NCBI RefSeq assembly: GCF_001535545.1
Contig: NZ_CP014141.1
Coordinates: 186,001-250,000, forward strand
Reading direction: 5' to 3'
Source of the DNA: Thermus parvatiensis
Lineage (GTDB): Bacteria > Deinococcota > Deinococci > Deinococcales > Thermaceae
Length of the DNA stretch: 64,000 bases
This document shows, piece by piece, positions 27,176 through 38,776 of this stretch. Under the pieces are notes generated by a model. It did not search any database, was not told where the DNA came from, and saw only the letters and a list, made by a program, of their open reading frames with translations. A program made the translations under genes and the position numbers. The stretch's first letter is position 1. The number at the start of each line of letters is the position of its first letter.

Positions 27176-27659
27176 GGTCTGGAAGTTCGGCGACCAGATC
27201 AACACCGACGACATCCTTCCCGGCAAGTACGCCCCCTTCATGGTGGGGGAGGACCGGTTCCACCTCTACGCCTTCGCCCACCTGAGGCCCGAGTTCGCCA
27301 AGGAGGTGCGCCCCGGGGACATCCTCGTCTTCGGGCGGAACGCCGGGCTTGGCTCCAGCCGGGAGTACGCCCCCGAGGCCCTGAAGCGCCTCGGCATCCG
27401 GGCCATCATCGCCAAAAGCTACGCTCGCATTTTCTTCCGCAACCTGGTGAACCTGGGGATCGTCCCCTTTGAGTCGGAGGAGGTGGTGGATGCGCTAGAG
27501 GACGGCGACCAAGTGGAGTTGGACCTGGAGACGGGGGTCTTGACGCGGGGGGAGGAGCGCTTCCTCCTCCGTCCCCCGCCCCCCTTCCTCCTGGAGGCGC
27601 TCAAGGAGGGTTCGCTTCTGGACTATTACAAGAAGCACGGGCGCTTTCCCGGGGAGTAA
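27168..27659 (+). CDS. hacB: Homoaconitase small subunit
   Basis: This 163-residue swivelling domain completes the HacAB enzyme. Conserved segments are [35 protein letters not shown] and [17 protein letters not shown]. In the HacAB family the YLVP/LI-type loop near residue 25 discriminates homocitrate-type from isopropylmalate-type substrates; here it reads [10 protein letters not shown]. The context of lysine genes fixes the assignment as homoaconitase rather than isopropylmalate isomerase. Confidence 0.93.
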   Translation: MPRVWKFGDQINTDDILPGKYAPFMVGEDRFHLYAFAHLRPEFAKEVRPGDILVFGRNAGLGSSREYAPEALKRLGIRAIIAKSYARIFFRNLVNLGIVPFESEEVVDALEDGDQVELDLETGVLTRGEERFLLRPPPPFLLEALKEGSLLDYYKKHGRFPGE

Positions 27660-27668
27660 ACTGGGCCC

Positions 27669-27986
27669 ATGGAGGACCTAGAGATCGTCTGTCCGGTGTG
27701 CGGCGAGGCCAGCGTGGTTCTGGCCGAGGACCTCGAGGACCTCGAAGTCGGGGACGTCCTGGAGTGCGAGGCCTGCGGGGCCTTTTTGGAGGTGGTTTCC
27801 CTGGACCCCTTGGAGGTGGAGGTCACGGAGGAGGGCCTGGAGGGGTTCTTCGTGGACTGCCCCCGCTGCGGCTACACCTTTGAGCTCTCCGAGGAGGACC
27901 AAGGCCAGGAGGTGCAGTGCCCCGAGTGCGGCTTCCGCTTCATCCCCGACTGGAGCGAGGTGGAAGAGGAGGACGAGGAATGGTAG
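27669..27986 (+). CDS. Tandem LysW-like zinc-ribbon protein
   Basis: The 105-residue acidic protein contains two LysW-like zinc ribbons. Ligands are C8, C11, C33, C36 in the first and C64, C67, C84, C87 in the second. The first half aligns with LysW down to the shared [11 protein letters not shown] versus [11 protein letters not shown]. It ends EVEEEDEEW and so lacks the terminal EDWGE glutamate that carries lysine intermediates. It overlaps lysW by 7 bases. It may be a partner, decoy or regulator of LysW; no function is proven. Confidence 0.75.
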   Translation: MEDLEIVCPVCGEASVVLAEDLEDLEVGDVLECEACGAFLEVVSLDPLEVEVTEEGLEGFFVDCPRCGYTFELSEEDQGQEVQCPECGFRFIPDWSEVEEEDEEW

Positions 27987-28144
27987 CCATTTGCCCTGAG
28001 TGTGGTGCGGAACTTACCCTGGAGAACCCGGAGCTTGGCGAGCTTGTGGTCTGCGAGGACTGCGGCGCGGAGCTGGAGGTGGTGGGGCTTGACCCCTTGA
28101 GGCTCGAGCCCGCCCCGGAGGAGGCGGAAGACTGGGGCGAGTGA
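27980..28144 (+). CDS. lysW: Amino-group carrier protein LysW
   Basis: LysW is a 54-residue acidic carrier whose C-terminal glutamate is joined to the alpha-amino group of alpha-aminoadipate, protecting it during lysine synthesis. Zinc ligands are C5, C8, C25 and C28 ([19 protein letters not shown]). The C-terminus is the diagnostic EDWGE. The ATG lies inside the end of the preceding gene (gaATGGtag), giving tight translational coupling. Confidence 0.96.
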   Translation: MVAICPECGAELTLENPELGELVVCEDCGAELEVVGLDPLRLEPAPEEAEDWGE

Positions 28145-28151
28145 TCCCACA

Positions 28152-28175
28152 CCACGCCGGTCTAGGCCGGCGTGG
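28152..28175 (+). promoter_or_regulatory. GC-rich hairpin between lysW and lysX
   Basis: CCACGCCGG (28152-28160) pairs with CCGGCGTGG (28167-28175) over a TCTAGG loop; further GC-rich self-complementary sequence follows (CCCCGGCGGCGCCGCC). There is no T run, so it is not a normal terminator. It may protect the abundant lysW message or lower lysX expression. Confidence 0.4.
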
Positions 28176-28248
28176 GGGCCCCGGCGGCGCCGCCCCATGC
28201 CGGCCTGCGCCCCTGGCAGGGCCTGGCGCCCTCTTTCCCGGAGGCTAG

Positions 28249-30120
<1,872 letters not shown>

Positions 30121-30151
30121 GGCCAACCGCTTGGCAGGGGGAGGTGAGCTT

Positions 30152-30961
30152 GTGATCGTGGTCAAGGTGGGAGGCGCCGAGGGGATCAACTACGAGGCCG
30201 TGGCCAAGGACGCCGCCTCCTTGTGGAAGGAGGGGGTAAAGCTCCTTCTCGTCCACGGGGGGAGCGCCGAGACCAACAAGGTGGCGGAGGCCCTGGGCCA
30301 CCCGCCCCGCTTCCTCACCCACCCCGGGGGGCAGGTGAGCCGCCTCACCGACCGGAAGACCCTGGAGATCTTTGAGATGGTCTACTGCGGCCTGGTCAAC
30401 AAGCGTCTGGTGGAGCTTTTGCAGAAGGAGGGGGCGAACGCCATCGGCCTTTCCGGCTTGGACGGAAGGCTTTTTGTGGGCCGCAGGAAGACGGCGGTCA
30501 AGTACGTGGAAAACGGCAAGGTGAAGGTCCACCGCGGGGACTACACCGGGACGGTGGAGGAGGTGAACAAGGCCCTTTTGGACCTCCTCCTTCAGGCGGG
30601 CTACCTCCCCGTCCTCACCCCCCCCGCCCTAAGCTACGAGAACGAGGCCATCAACACCGATGGGGACCAGATCGCCGCCCTCCTCGCCACCCTCTACGGG
30701 GCCGAGGCCCTGGTCTACCTCTCCAACGTCCCCGGCCTCCTCGCCCGCTACCCCGACGAGGCCTCCTTGGTGCGGGAGATCCCCGTGGAGAGGATAGAGG
30801 ACCCGGAGTACCTGGCCTTAGCCCAGGGCAGGATGAAGCGCAAGGTCATGGGGGCGGTGGAGGCGGTGAAGGGCGGGGTGAAGCGGGTGGTCTTCGCCGA
30901 CGCCCGGGTGGAAAACCCCATACGGCGGGCCCTTTCCGGGGAAGGCACCGTGGTACGCTAG
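30152..30961 (+). CDS. lysZ: LysW-aminoadipate kinase LysZ
   Basis: LysZ, an ArgB homologue, phosphorylates the side-chain carboxylate of LysW-bound aminoadipate. The 269-residue product has the amino-acid-kinase motifs [42 protein letters not shown] and [12 protein letters not shown]. The GTG at 30152 is chosen because GGAGGTGAG lies just upstream. It is the last lysine gene of the operon. Confidence 0.94.
   Translation: MIVVKVGGAEGINYEAVAKDAASLWKEGVKLLLVHGGSAETNKVAEALGHPPRFLTHPGGQVSRLTDRKTLEIFEMVYCGLVNKRLVELLQKEGANAIGLSGLDGRLFVGRRKTAVKYVENGKVKVHRGDYTGTVEEVNKALLDLLLQAGYLPVLTPPALSYENEAINTDGDQIAALLATLYGAEALVYLSNVPGLLARYPDEASLVREIPVERIEDPEYLALAQGRMKRKVMGAVEAVKGGVKRVVFADARVENPIRRALSGEGTVVR
30954..30959 (+). 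promoter_or_regulatory. Possible -10 element before the branching enzyme
   Basis: TACGCT, at the lysZ stop, lies 6 bases before the ATG at 30966. This spacing suggests a leaderless start independent of the lysine operon. Confidence 0.35.
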
Positions 30962-30965
30962 GCCT

Positions 30966-32522
30966 ATGGCGCGCTTCGCCCTGGTCCTCCACGCCCACCT
31001 CCCCTACGTGCGGGCCCACGGGATGTGGCCTTTTGGGGAGGAGACCCTCTACGAGGCCATGGCCGAGACCTACCTCCCCCTCCTCCGGGTCTTGGAGCGC
31101 CTTTGGCAGGAAGGGGTGGAGGCCCGCTTCACCCTGGGGATCACCCCCATCCTGGCGGAGCAGCTGGGGGATGCGCGGATCAAGGAGGGGTTTTTGGCCT
31201 ACGCCAAGGACCGCCTGGCCCGGGCCCAGGGCGACTACCTGCGCTATGGGGGCACGGAGCTGGAGAAGAGCGCCCGGCACCAGGTGGCCTTCTGGGAGCT
31301 CACCCTGGACCACTTCCACCACCTGGGGGGGACCTCCTCGCCGCCTTCCGCCGGGCCCAGGACCGGGGGCAGGTGGAGCTCATCACCTCCAACGCCACCC
31401 ACGGTTACTCCCCCTTTTGGGCTACGACGAGGCCCTCTGGGCCCAGATCAAGACCGGGGTTAGCACCTACCGCCGCCACTTCGCCAAGGACCCCACGGGC
31501 TTCTGGCTCCCGGAGATGGCCTACCGGCCCAAGGGGCTATGGAAGCCCCCCGTGGAAGGCCCCCCGGAGGGGGTGAGGCCCGGGGTGGACGAGCTTTTGA
31601 TGCGGGCCGGGATCCGCTACACCTTCGTGGACGCCCACCTGGTCCAGGGGGGTGAGCCCCTCTCCCCTTACGGGGAGGCCGCCTTGGGTCCCGTGGAGAG
31701 CCAGGAGGCCACCTACTACGTCCACGAGCTGGAGTCGGGCCTTAGGGTCCTCGCCCGCAACCCGGAGACCACCCTCCAGGTGTGGAGCGCCGACTATGGC
31801 TACCCGGGGGAGGGGCTTTACCGGGAGTTCCACCGCAAGGACCCCCTCTCCGGCCTCCACCACTGGCGGGTGACCCACCGCAAGGCCGACCTCGCGGAGA
31901 AGGCCCCCTACGATCCGGAGGCGGCCTTCGCCAAGACGGAAGAGCACGCCCGCCACTTCGTGGGCCTCCTGGAGCGCCTCGCCGGGCAGCACCCCGAGGG
32001 GGTCATCCTCTCCCCTTACGACGCCGAGCTTTTCGGCCACTGGTGGTACGAGGGGGTGGCCTGGCTCGAGGCCGTCCTGAGGCTTCTCGCCCAAAGCCCC
32101 AAGGTCCGGCCCGTGACCGCGCGGGAGGCGGTGCAGGGCCCCGCGGTGCGGACCGCCCTCCCCGAGGGCTCCTGGGGCCGGGGTGGGGACCACCGGGTCT
32201 GGCTCAACGAGAAGACCCTGGACTACTGGCGCACGGTCTACCGGGCGGAAGGGGCCATGCGGGAGGCGGTGCGCCGGGGGGGCTTCCCTCCCGGGTCCTG
32301 CAGCAGGCCATGCGGGAGCTTTTGCTCCTCGAGGCCTCCGACTGGCCCTTCCTCATAGACACCGGCCAGGCGGAAGCCTACGCCAAGGAGCGCTACCAGG
32401 GGCACGCCGCGGCCTTCTTCCACCTCCTTAAGGGGGTTTCCCCGGAGGAGCTGAGCGCCCTGGAGGCCCAGGACAACCCCTTTCCTGAGGCCGACCCCCG
32501 GCTCTACCTGGGGGTGGGCTAG
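30966..32522 (+). CDS. GH57 1,4-alpha-glucan branching enzyme (three apparent frameshifts)
   Basis: This GH57 enzyme makes alpha-1,6 branches in glycogen-like glucan. Repaired, it has 519-520 residues, matching the characterised T. thermophilus enzyme. It opens [18 protein letters not shown]. The nucleophile Glu is in [15 protein letters not shown] and the acid/base Asp in [19 protein letters not shown]. Frames break at the G7 run 31325-31331 (LGGDLLAAF), the C5 run 31410-31414 ([13 protein letters not shown]) and the G7 run 32276-32282 ([12 protein letters not shown]). All three are one-base losses. Confidence 0.92.
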
Positions 32523-32550
32523 CCCACGGGGAGGGGGCCTGGGCTGGGGG

Positions 32551-32556
32551 TAGGAT
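32551..32556 (+). promoter_or_regulatory. -10 element, leaderless, nitrilase gene
   Basis: TAGGAT lies 6 bases before the GTG at 32563. Confidence 0.55.
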
Positions 32557-32562
32557 AAGGGC

Positions 32563-33435
32563 GTGGCGCGGCACGCGATCCTGCAGTTCCGGCCGGAAAA
32601 GTCCCGGCTCAGGGAAAGCCTGGCCCGGCTTCGGGCCCACCTGGAGGCCCTCCGCCCCCAGGCCCCCGAGGTGGTGGTCCTTCCCGAGACCGCCCTCACC
32701 GGCTACTTCCTGCAAGGGGGGGTAAGGGAGCTCGCCCTCACCCGCTTTGAGCTTTTAGAGCTCCTCTCCCAGGTGCACAAGGAGCTAGCCTGGGAGGGGC
32801 TTTTGGACGTGGTGGTGGGCTTTTACGAGCGGGACGAGGGGGCCTACTACAACAGCGCTGCCTACCTGGAACTCCCCCACCGCATCGTCCACGTCCACCG
32901 CAAGGTCTTCCTCCCCACCTACGGGGTCTTTGACGAGGAGCGCTACCTGGCCCGGGGGCGGCGGGTGGAGGCCTTCAACACCCGCTTCGGCCGGGCGGCC
33001 CTCCTCATCTGCGAGGACTTCTGGCACTCCATCACCGCCACCATCGCCGCCCTGGACGGGGCCGAGGTGATCTATGTCCCTTCGGCGAGCCCGGCCCGGG
33101 GCTTCCAGGGAGAAAGGCCGGAGAACGTGGAGCGCTGGCGCACCCTGGCCCGGGCGGTGGCGGCGGAGCACGGGCTTTACGTGGTGGTGGCGAGCCTGGT
33201 GGGGTTTGAGGGGGGGAAGGGGATGAGCGGGGGGAGCCTGGTGGTGGGCCCGGACGGCCGCGTCCTGGCCGAGGCCCCCCTCTTTGAGGAGGCAGCCCTC
33301 CTCTTCCACCTGGACCGGGAGAGAATCCCTCCGGTGCGCTACGACAGCCCCCTCCTCTCCGACCTCGAGGCGGGCCTGCCCCTGCTTCTTTCCGACCTGC
33401 AAAGGGTCTTAGGGAGGCGGGATGCGGATACTTGA
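32563..33435 (+). CDS. Nitrilase-superfamily amidohydrolase, probable glutaminase subunit
   Basis: The 290-residue product is a carbon-nitrogen hydrolase. The catalytic triad is visible: E in VVVLPETALTGYF, K in HRKVFLPTYGVFDEERYLARG, and C in ALLICEDFWHS. It overlaps the NAD synthetase gene by 14 bases. Glutamine-dependent NAD synthetases carry just such a domain at their N-terminus, so this may be a separate glutaminase supplying ammonia to NadE. It could instead act on another amide. The GTG start follows a leaderless promoter. Confidence 0.82.
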   Translation: MARHAILQFRPEKSRLRESLARLRAHLEALRPQAPEVVVLPETALTGYFLQGGVRELALTRFELLELLSQVHKELAWEGLLDVVVGFYERDEGAYYNSAAYLELPHRIVHVHRKVFLPTYGVFDEERYLARGRRVEAFNTRFGRAALLICEDFWHSITATIAALDGAEVIYVPSASPARGFQGERPENVERWRTLARAVAAEHGLYVVVASLVGFEGGKGMSGGSLVVGPDGRVLAEAPLFEEAALLFHLDRERIPPVRYDSPLLSDLEAGLPLLLSDLQRVLGRRDADT

Positions 33436-34266
33436 GGCGCCCAAAGCCCAGGAGGTCCTGGAGCTCAACTGGCCCCTGGTGGCGGACTTCCTCACCCGGT
33501 TTATCCGGGAGGAGCTTTCCTGGCGGGGCTACGAGAAGGCCATCGTGGCCGTCTCCGGCGGGGTGGACTCGGCCACCACCCTGGCCTTGGCGGTGCGGGC
33601 CTTGGGGGCGGAAAGGGTCCACGCCCTCTTCCTGCCCCACCGGGAGAGTAGCCCCACCTCCCGGGAACACGCCTACCTGGTGGCCGAAACCTTCGGCGTC
33701 GCCCTGGAGGAGGTGGACATCACCCCCATGGTGGAGGGCTACGCCGCCCTCACCCCGGACCTCACTCCCCACCGCAAGGGAAACGTCATGGCCCGGGCGC
33801 GGATGATCGTCCTCTTTGACAAGTCCGAGGCCTACAGGGCCCTCCCCTTGGGCACGGGCAACAAGACGGAAAGGCTTTTCGGCTACTTCACCTGGCACGG
33901 GGACGACACGCCCCCCGTGAACCCCCTGGGAGACCTCTACAAGACCCAGGTCTGGCGGCTCGCCGAGTACCTCGGGGTGCCGGAGGAGGTGGTGAGGAAG
34001 CCCCCACCGCCGACCTCATCCCCGGCCAGACGGACGAGGCCGATTTGGGGTTGCGCTACCTCCGGGCCGACGTGATCCTGGAGCACTACCTGAAGGGCTA
34101 CTCCGACCAGTACATCCTGGGCCTCGGCTTCACCGAGGAGGAGCTTAGGCGGGTCAAGGCGCGGGTGAACCGCACCCACTGGAAAAGAGCCCTTCCCACG
34201 GTGGCCCTCCTTTCCTCCACCGCCATCGGGGAGTTTTACCTCAGGCCTTTGGACTACCGAGTTTGA
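33422..34266 (+). CDS. nadE: NAD synthetase (apparent frameshift)
   Basis: NadE adenylates deamido-NAD and aminates it to NAD. The repaired product is about 281 residues, the size of ammonia-type enzymes lacking a fused glutaminase. The ATP loop is IVAVSGGVDSATTLAL; other landmarks are HRKGNVMARARM, LGTGNKTERLFGYFTWHGD and NPLGDLYKTQVWRLAEYLGVP. The frame breaks in the C5 run at 34001-34005; one C restores RKPPTADLIPGQTDEADLG. Its start lies within the end of the nitrilase gene. Confidence 0.93.
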
Positions 34267-34277
34267 GGGGGTTGCCG

Positions 34278-34700
34278 ATGGAAGACCAGGAGCTTAAGCG
34301 CCTTCTTTCGGAGGCCGAGACCATCGCCGTCCTCGGGGCTCACAAGGACCCAGGCCGCCCCGCCCACTACGTGCCCAAGTACCTTTGGGAACAGGGCTAC
34401 CGCATCCTTCCTGTGAACCCCCGCTTCGCCGGGGAGGAGCTCTTCGGGGCAAAGGTGGTGGCGGGCCTAAAGGACCTTACGAAGCCTGTAGACATCCTGG
34501 ACGTTTTCCGCCCCGCTTCCGCCCTCATGGACCACCTTCCGGAGATCCTCGCCTTAAGGCCGGGCCTCGTCTGGCTCCAGTCAGGGATCACCCACTCCGC
34601 CTTTGAAAGGGCCCTGGAGGAGGCGGGCATCCCCGTAGTGGCCAACCGCTGCCTCATGGTGGAGCACAAGCGCCTCTTCCGGGGGGCCCTTCCCCTCTAG
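34278..34700 (+). CDS. CoA-binding (YccU-like) protein
   Basis: The 140-residue Rossmann-fold protein matches the CoA-binding domain family; a T. thermophilus member of this size has a solved structure, as I recall. Landmarks are TIAVLGAHKDPGRPAHYVPKYL, GYRILPVNPRF, DILDVFRPASALMDHL and GIPVVANRCLMVEHKRL. The ATG at 34278 follows GAGGGGG. It is like the N-terminal domain of succinyl-CoA ligases, without the catalytic parts. Biological role unknown. Confidence 0.88.
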   Translation: MEDQELKRLLSEAETIAVLGAHKDPGRPAHYVPKYLWEQGYRILPVNPRFAGEELFGAKVVAGLKDLTKPVDILDVFRPASALMDHLPEILALRPGLVWLQSGITHSAFERALEEAGIPVVANRCLMVEHKRLFRGALPL

Positions 34701-34702
34701 CC

Positions 34703-35679
34703 GTGGAGGCCTGGCAGAAAGCCCTCCTCGCCTGGTACCGGGAAAACGCCCGCCCCCTCCCCTGGCGGGGGGAGAAGGACCCCTACTGGATCCTGGTCTC
34801 CGAAGTCCTCTTGCAGCAGACCCGGGTGGAGCAGGCCATCCCCTACTACCGGCGTTTTCTGGAGCGGTTTCCTGCCCTAGAGGCCCTGCGGGCGGCTTCC
34901 TTAGAGGAGGTCCTCCGGGTTTGGCAGGGGGCGGGCTACTACCGCCGGGCGGAGCACCTCCACCGCCTGAGCCAGCAGGTGGTAGCCCTCCCCTCGAGCT
35001 ACCGCGAGCTTTTGCGCCTCCCTGGCCTTGGGCCCTACACCGCGGCGGCGGTGGCCTCCATCGCCTTCGGGGAACGGGTGGCGGCGGTGGACGGGAACGT
35101 CCGGAGGGTCCTCTCCCGCCTCTTCGCCCGGGAAAGCCCCAAGGAGAAGGAGCTTTTCGCCCTCGCCCAGGGCCTCCTCCCCGAGGGCGTGGACCCGGGG
35201 GTGTGGAACCAGGCCCTCATGGAGCTCGGGGCGGTGGTCTGCCTGCCGAAAAACCCCCGCTGCCCCGAATGCCCCTAGCGGCCTTCTGCCGGGGCAAGGG
35301 GGATTGGGGGCGCTACCCCCTTCCCCGGAAGAGGAGGGCGCCCGAGGAGCGCCTTGTGGCCCTGGTTCTCTTGGGGCGGAAGGGCGTCCATTTGGAGCGC
35401 CTTCAGGGGCGCTTCCAGGGGCTTTACGGCGTGCCCCTTTTTCCCCCGGAGGAGCTTCCGCGGCGGGAAGCGGTCTTCGGGGTGCGCTCTTCCTCCTTGG
35501 GCGAGGTGCGCCACGCCCTTACCCACCGGAGGCTTCTTGTGGAGGTGCGGGGGGCCCTTTGGCTGGGAGAGGGGGAGGACCCTTGGAAGAGGCCCCTACC
35601 CAAGCTCATGGAGAAGGTGCTCCGCAAGGCGCTTCCCCTCCTTGCTCATGCGGGCGTAGTCCCCCTCCCGGACGCATAG
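34703..35679 (+). CDS. mutY: A/G-specific adenine DNA glycosylase MutY (apparent frameshift)
   Basis: MutY removes adenine mispaired with 8-oxoguanine. The repaired product is about 325 residues. The helix-hairpin-helix LLRLPGLGPYTAAAVASIAFG and catalytic Asp in AAVDGNVRRVLSRLF are clear. The 4Fe-4S loop CLPKNPRCPECPLAAFC is completed only after adding one C in the C4 run at 35272-35275, which otherwise gives a TAG stop. A C-terminal Nudix-like domain follows. The GTG start is 3 bases after the upstream stop. The 3' end overlaps the convergent gidA-like gene by 84 bases. Confidence 0.93.
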
Positions 35680-36294
35680 GCCCACGGCGTAAAGCCCTTC
35701 CAGGCGCTTGAGACGGAAGGTCGCCTCCTCCCACTCCTCGGGGTGGAAGGCGTGGTAGCGCACCCGGTAGCCGGGGGTGGAGGGGGTTTCCGGCACCCCC
35801 CCTTCCCGTTCCACGAAGTGGAAGCCCAGGGCCTTAAGGGCTTCCCACAGGTCAGGGTAGCTCGCCTCGGAAAGCCTTCCTGCCTCCTCCACCACCCTGC
35901 CCAGGAAAAGCCTCGCCCCGAGGAAGCTTCCCACCGCGAGCACCACCTTTTCCGCCCGGGCCGGGGGGCCTTCCCAGGTCCTGACCCCCACCACCCGTTT
36001 CCCCTCCAACAGAAGCCCCGTGGCCGTGGCCTGGAAGAGGTGGAGGGGCCTAAGCCCTTCCAAAAGGTACTTGGCCCGGGCGTGGAAGGCCCAGACCCGT
36101 TCGTCCTGGGGGTCGTAGGCCTTTTCCAAGAGGCTTCCCGGCGGAAAGGGAGGCTGAGGGGGCAGGAAGGGCATCATCACCGCGTCCAGGCTCTGGGTGA
36201 GGAGGCCCACCCGCACCCCCTGTTGCGCGAGCCAAAAGGCGGCCTCGGCCCCGGAAAACCCTGCGCCCACGATGAGGACTTGGTACGCCGCCAT
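35596..36294 (-). CDS. GidA-related FAD-binding protein (short form)
   Basis: The 232-residue product resembles only the FAD-binding N-terminal part of MnmG/GidA: YQVLIVGAGFSGAEAAFWLAQQ, VVLAVGSFLGARLFLG and EGLYAVGLCVREGDYARMS. The tRNA-binding C-terminal domain of MnmG is absent. A short GidA-related protein of this kind from T. thermophilus HB8 has, as I recall, been solved as a structure. It is not a truncation, because the C-terminus is orderly. Its substrate is not known. Confidence 0.85.
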   Translation of the reverse strand: MAAYQVLIVGAGFSGAEAAFWLAQQGVRVGLLTQSLDAVMMPFLPPQPPFPPGSLLEKAYDPQDERVWAFHARAKYLLEGLRPLHLFQATATGLLLEGKRVVGVRTWEGPPARAEKVVLAVGSFLGARLFLGRVVEEAGRLSEASYPDLWEALKALGFHFVEREGGVPETPSTPGYRVRYHAFHPEEWEEATFRLKRLEGLYAVGLCVREGDYARMSKEGKRLAEHLLHELG

Positions 36295-36300
36295 ACGCTA

Positions 36301-36334
36301 AAAGCCTAACCCCTGGGCCTCAAGGGCCCAGGGG
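36301..36334 (-). terminator. Probable terminator after tRNA-Trp
   Basis: CCCCTGGGCC (36310-36319) pairs with GGCCCAGGGG (36325-36334) over a 5-base loop. On the minus strand only a weak T-rich stretch follows, so termination may be partial. Confidence 0.5.
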
Positions 36335-36340
36335 AAAGCC

Positions 36341-36416
36341 TGGCGGGCCGTGAAGGACTCGAACCTCCAACCCCCGGTTTTGGAGACCGGTGCTCTGCCA
36401 GTTGAGCTAACGGCCC
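36341..36416 (-). tRNA. tRNA-Trp (anticodon CCA)
   Basis: On the minus strand the cloverleaf has acceptor GGGCCGT/ACGGCCC, D arm TAGCTCAACTGGCAGAGCA, anticodon stem CCGGT/ACCGG with loop CTCCAAA (CCA), a T arm with GGTTCGAGTCC, and encoded CCA. Length is 76 bases. Confidence 0.96.
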
Positions 36417-36461
36417 CCGCCAAGGAGGATCATAGCACACCCCTGGCGGGAAGGCCAAGCC

Positions 36462-38276
<1,815 letters not shown>

Positions 38277-38299
38277 ATGGCCTCAAAAGGCCACCGGGA

Positions 38300-38533
38300 A
38301 GGGGCCGAAGCCCCCAAGGGCTGCGCCTTCTTCCCGGCGGTTTTCCTCTGGATACGCCCTGCCCCTCGGTTGTCCGCCCCTCGCGGGGCCGGCTTTCCCT
38401 CGGGGCTTTTCGCAGGCGGGCGGGGCGGGCACACCCCGGGCGGCATCCGCGGATCCCTCGATCTTTCCCGGCCGAAGCCGGTTATCCCCTTCGCGGGGTC
38501 CGCCACCTCGTGAGGCCAATGGCCCCCTGCGCT
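38300..38533 (-). ncRNA. Candidate glmS-type ribozyme in the glmS leader
   Basis: Read on the minus strand, the leader shows in order AGCGC (cleavage expected between 38533 and 38532), a short hairpin GGGGCC-ATT-GGCCTC, then CACGAGG, an arm GTGGCGG, ATCGAGGGATCCGCGG, and ATGCCGCC closing on the arm. Classical glmS ribozymes show AGCGCC, a hairpin, GACGAGG, an arm, ATCGAG..ATCGGCGG and the closing arm in the same order. Two GC hairpins are inserted between the arm and ATCGAG. Such ribozymes self-cleave when glucosamine-6-phosphate binds. The 3' boundary is uncertain. Confidence 0.5.
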
Positions 38534-38584
38534 TCCCGCCTTCCACCGATGTGTCTTTCCGCCTCCCACCTCCCTCCCGGGGGG

Positions 38585-38590
38585 AGTATA
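38585..38590 (-). promoter_or_regulatory. -10 element of glmS
   Basis: TATACT on the minus strand would start a leader of about 300 bases before the glmS ATG. No good -35 is seen. Confidence 0.45.
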
Positions 38591-38614
38591 GCAGAAACCT
38601 TAAGGCCCAACCGC

Positions 38615-38643
38615 TTGACAAGGGCGCGTGAGGTTTTTATGAT
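38615..38643 (+). promoter_or_regulatory. Strong promoter of slpA
   Basis: A perfect TTGACA (38615-38620), 17-base spacer and TATGAT (38638-38643) precede slpA. The start point should be near 38650, giving a leader of about 127 bases. This fits the long slpA leader I recall being reported for T. thermophilus. Confidence 0.88.
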
Positions 38644-38776
38644 AGCCCCGGATGCGGGGAAAAAGGGCTCCTTTTTGGGGGTTTTCCCCGCACCGGGCGG
38701 ACCTGGGCGGAGAGGAAACGCGGCAACTCGCCCGTCTCGGGTTCCCGCCCACGACCCTTAAGGGGGTGTGAGGCAT
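38644..38776 (+). promoter_or_regulatory. Structured slpA leader with 39-codon upstream frame
   Basis: The leader starts AGCCCCGGATGC and contains a strong hairpin (GCGGGGAAAA at 38654-38663 pairing with TTTTCCCCGC at 38682-38691). An ATG at 38652 opens a frame of 39 codons ending at TGA 38769-38771, five bases before the slpA ATG. Third positions in it are not strongly G/C, so translation is uncertain. The same arrangement occurs before the lipoprotein gene at 59085. Confidence 0.55.

Noticed and set aside
38277-38590. RNase P RNA or a cobalamin riboswitch in the glmS leader
   Set aside because: GAGGAAA-like and GC-rich elements first suggested these, but the conserved RNase P core segments and the B12-box are absent. 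The glmS-type core fits better.
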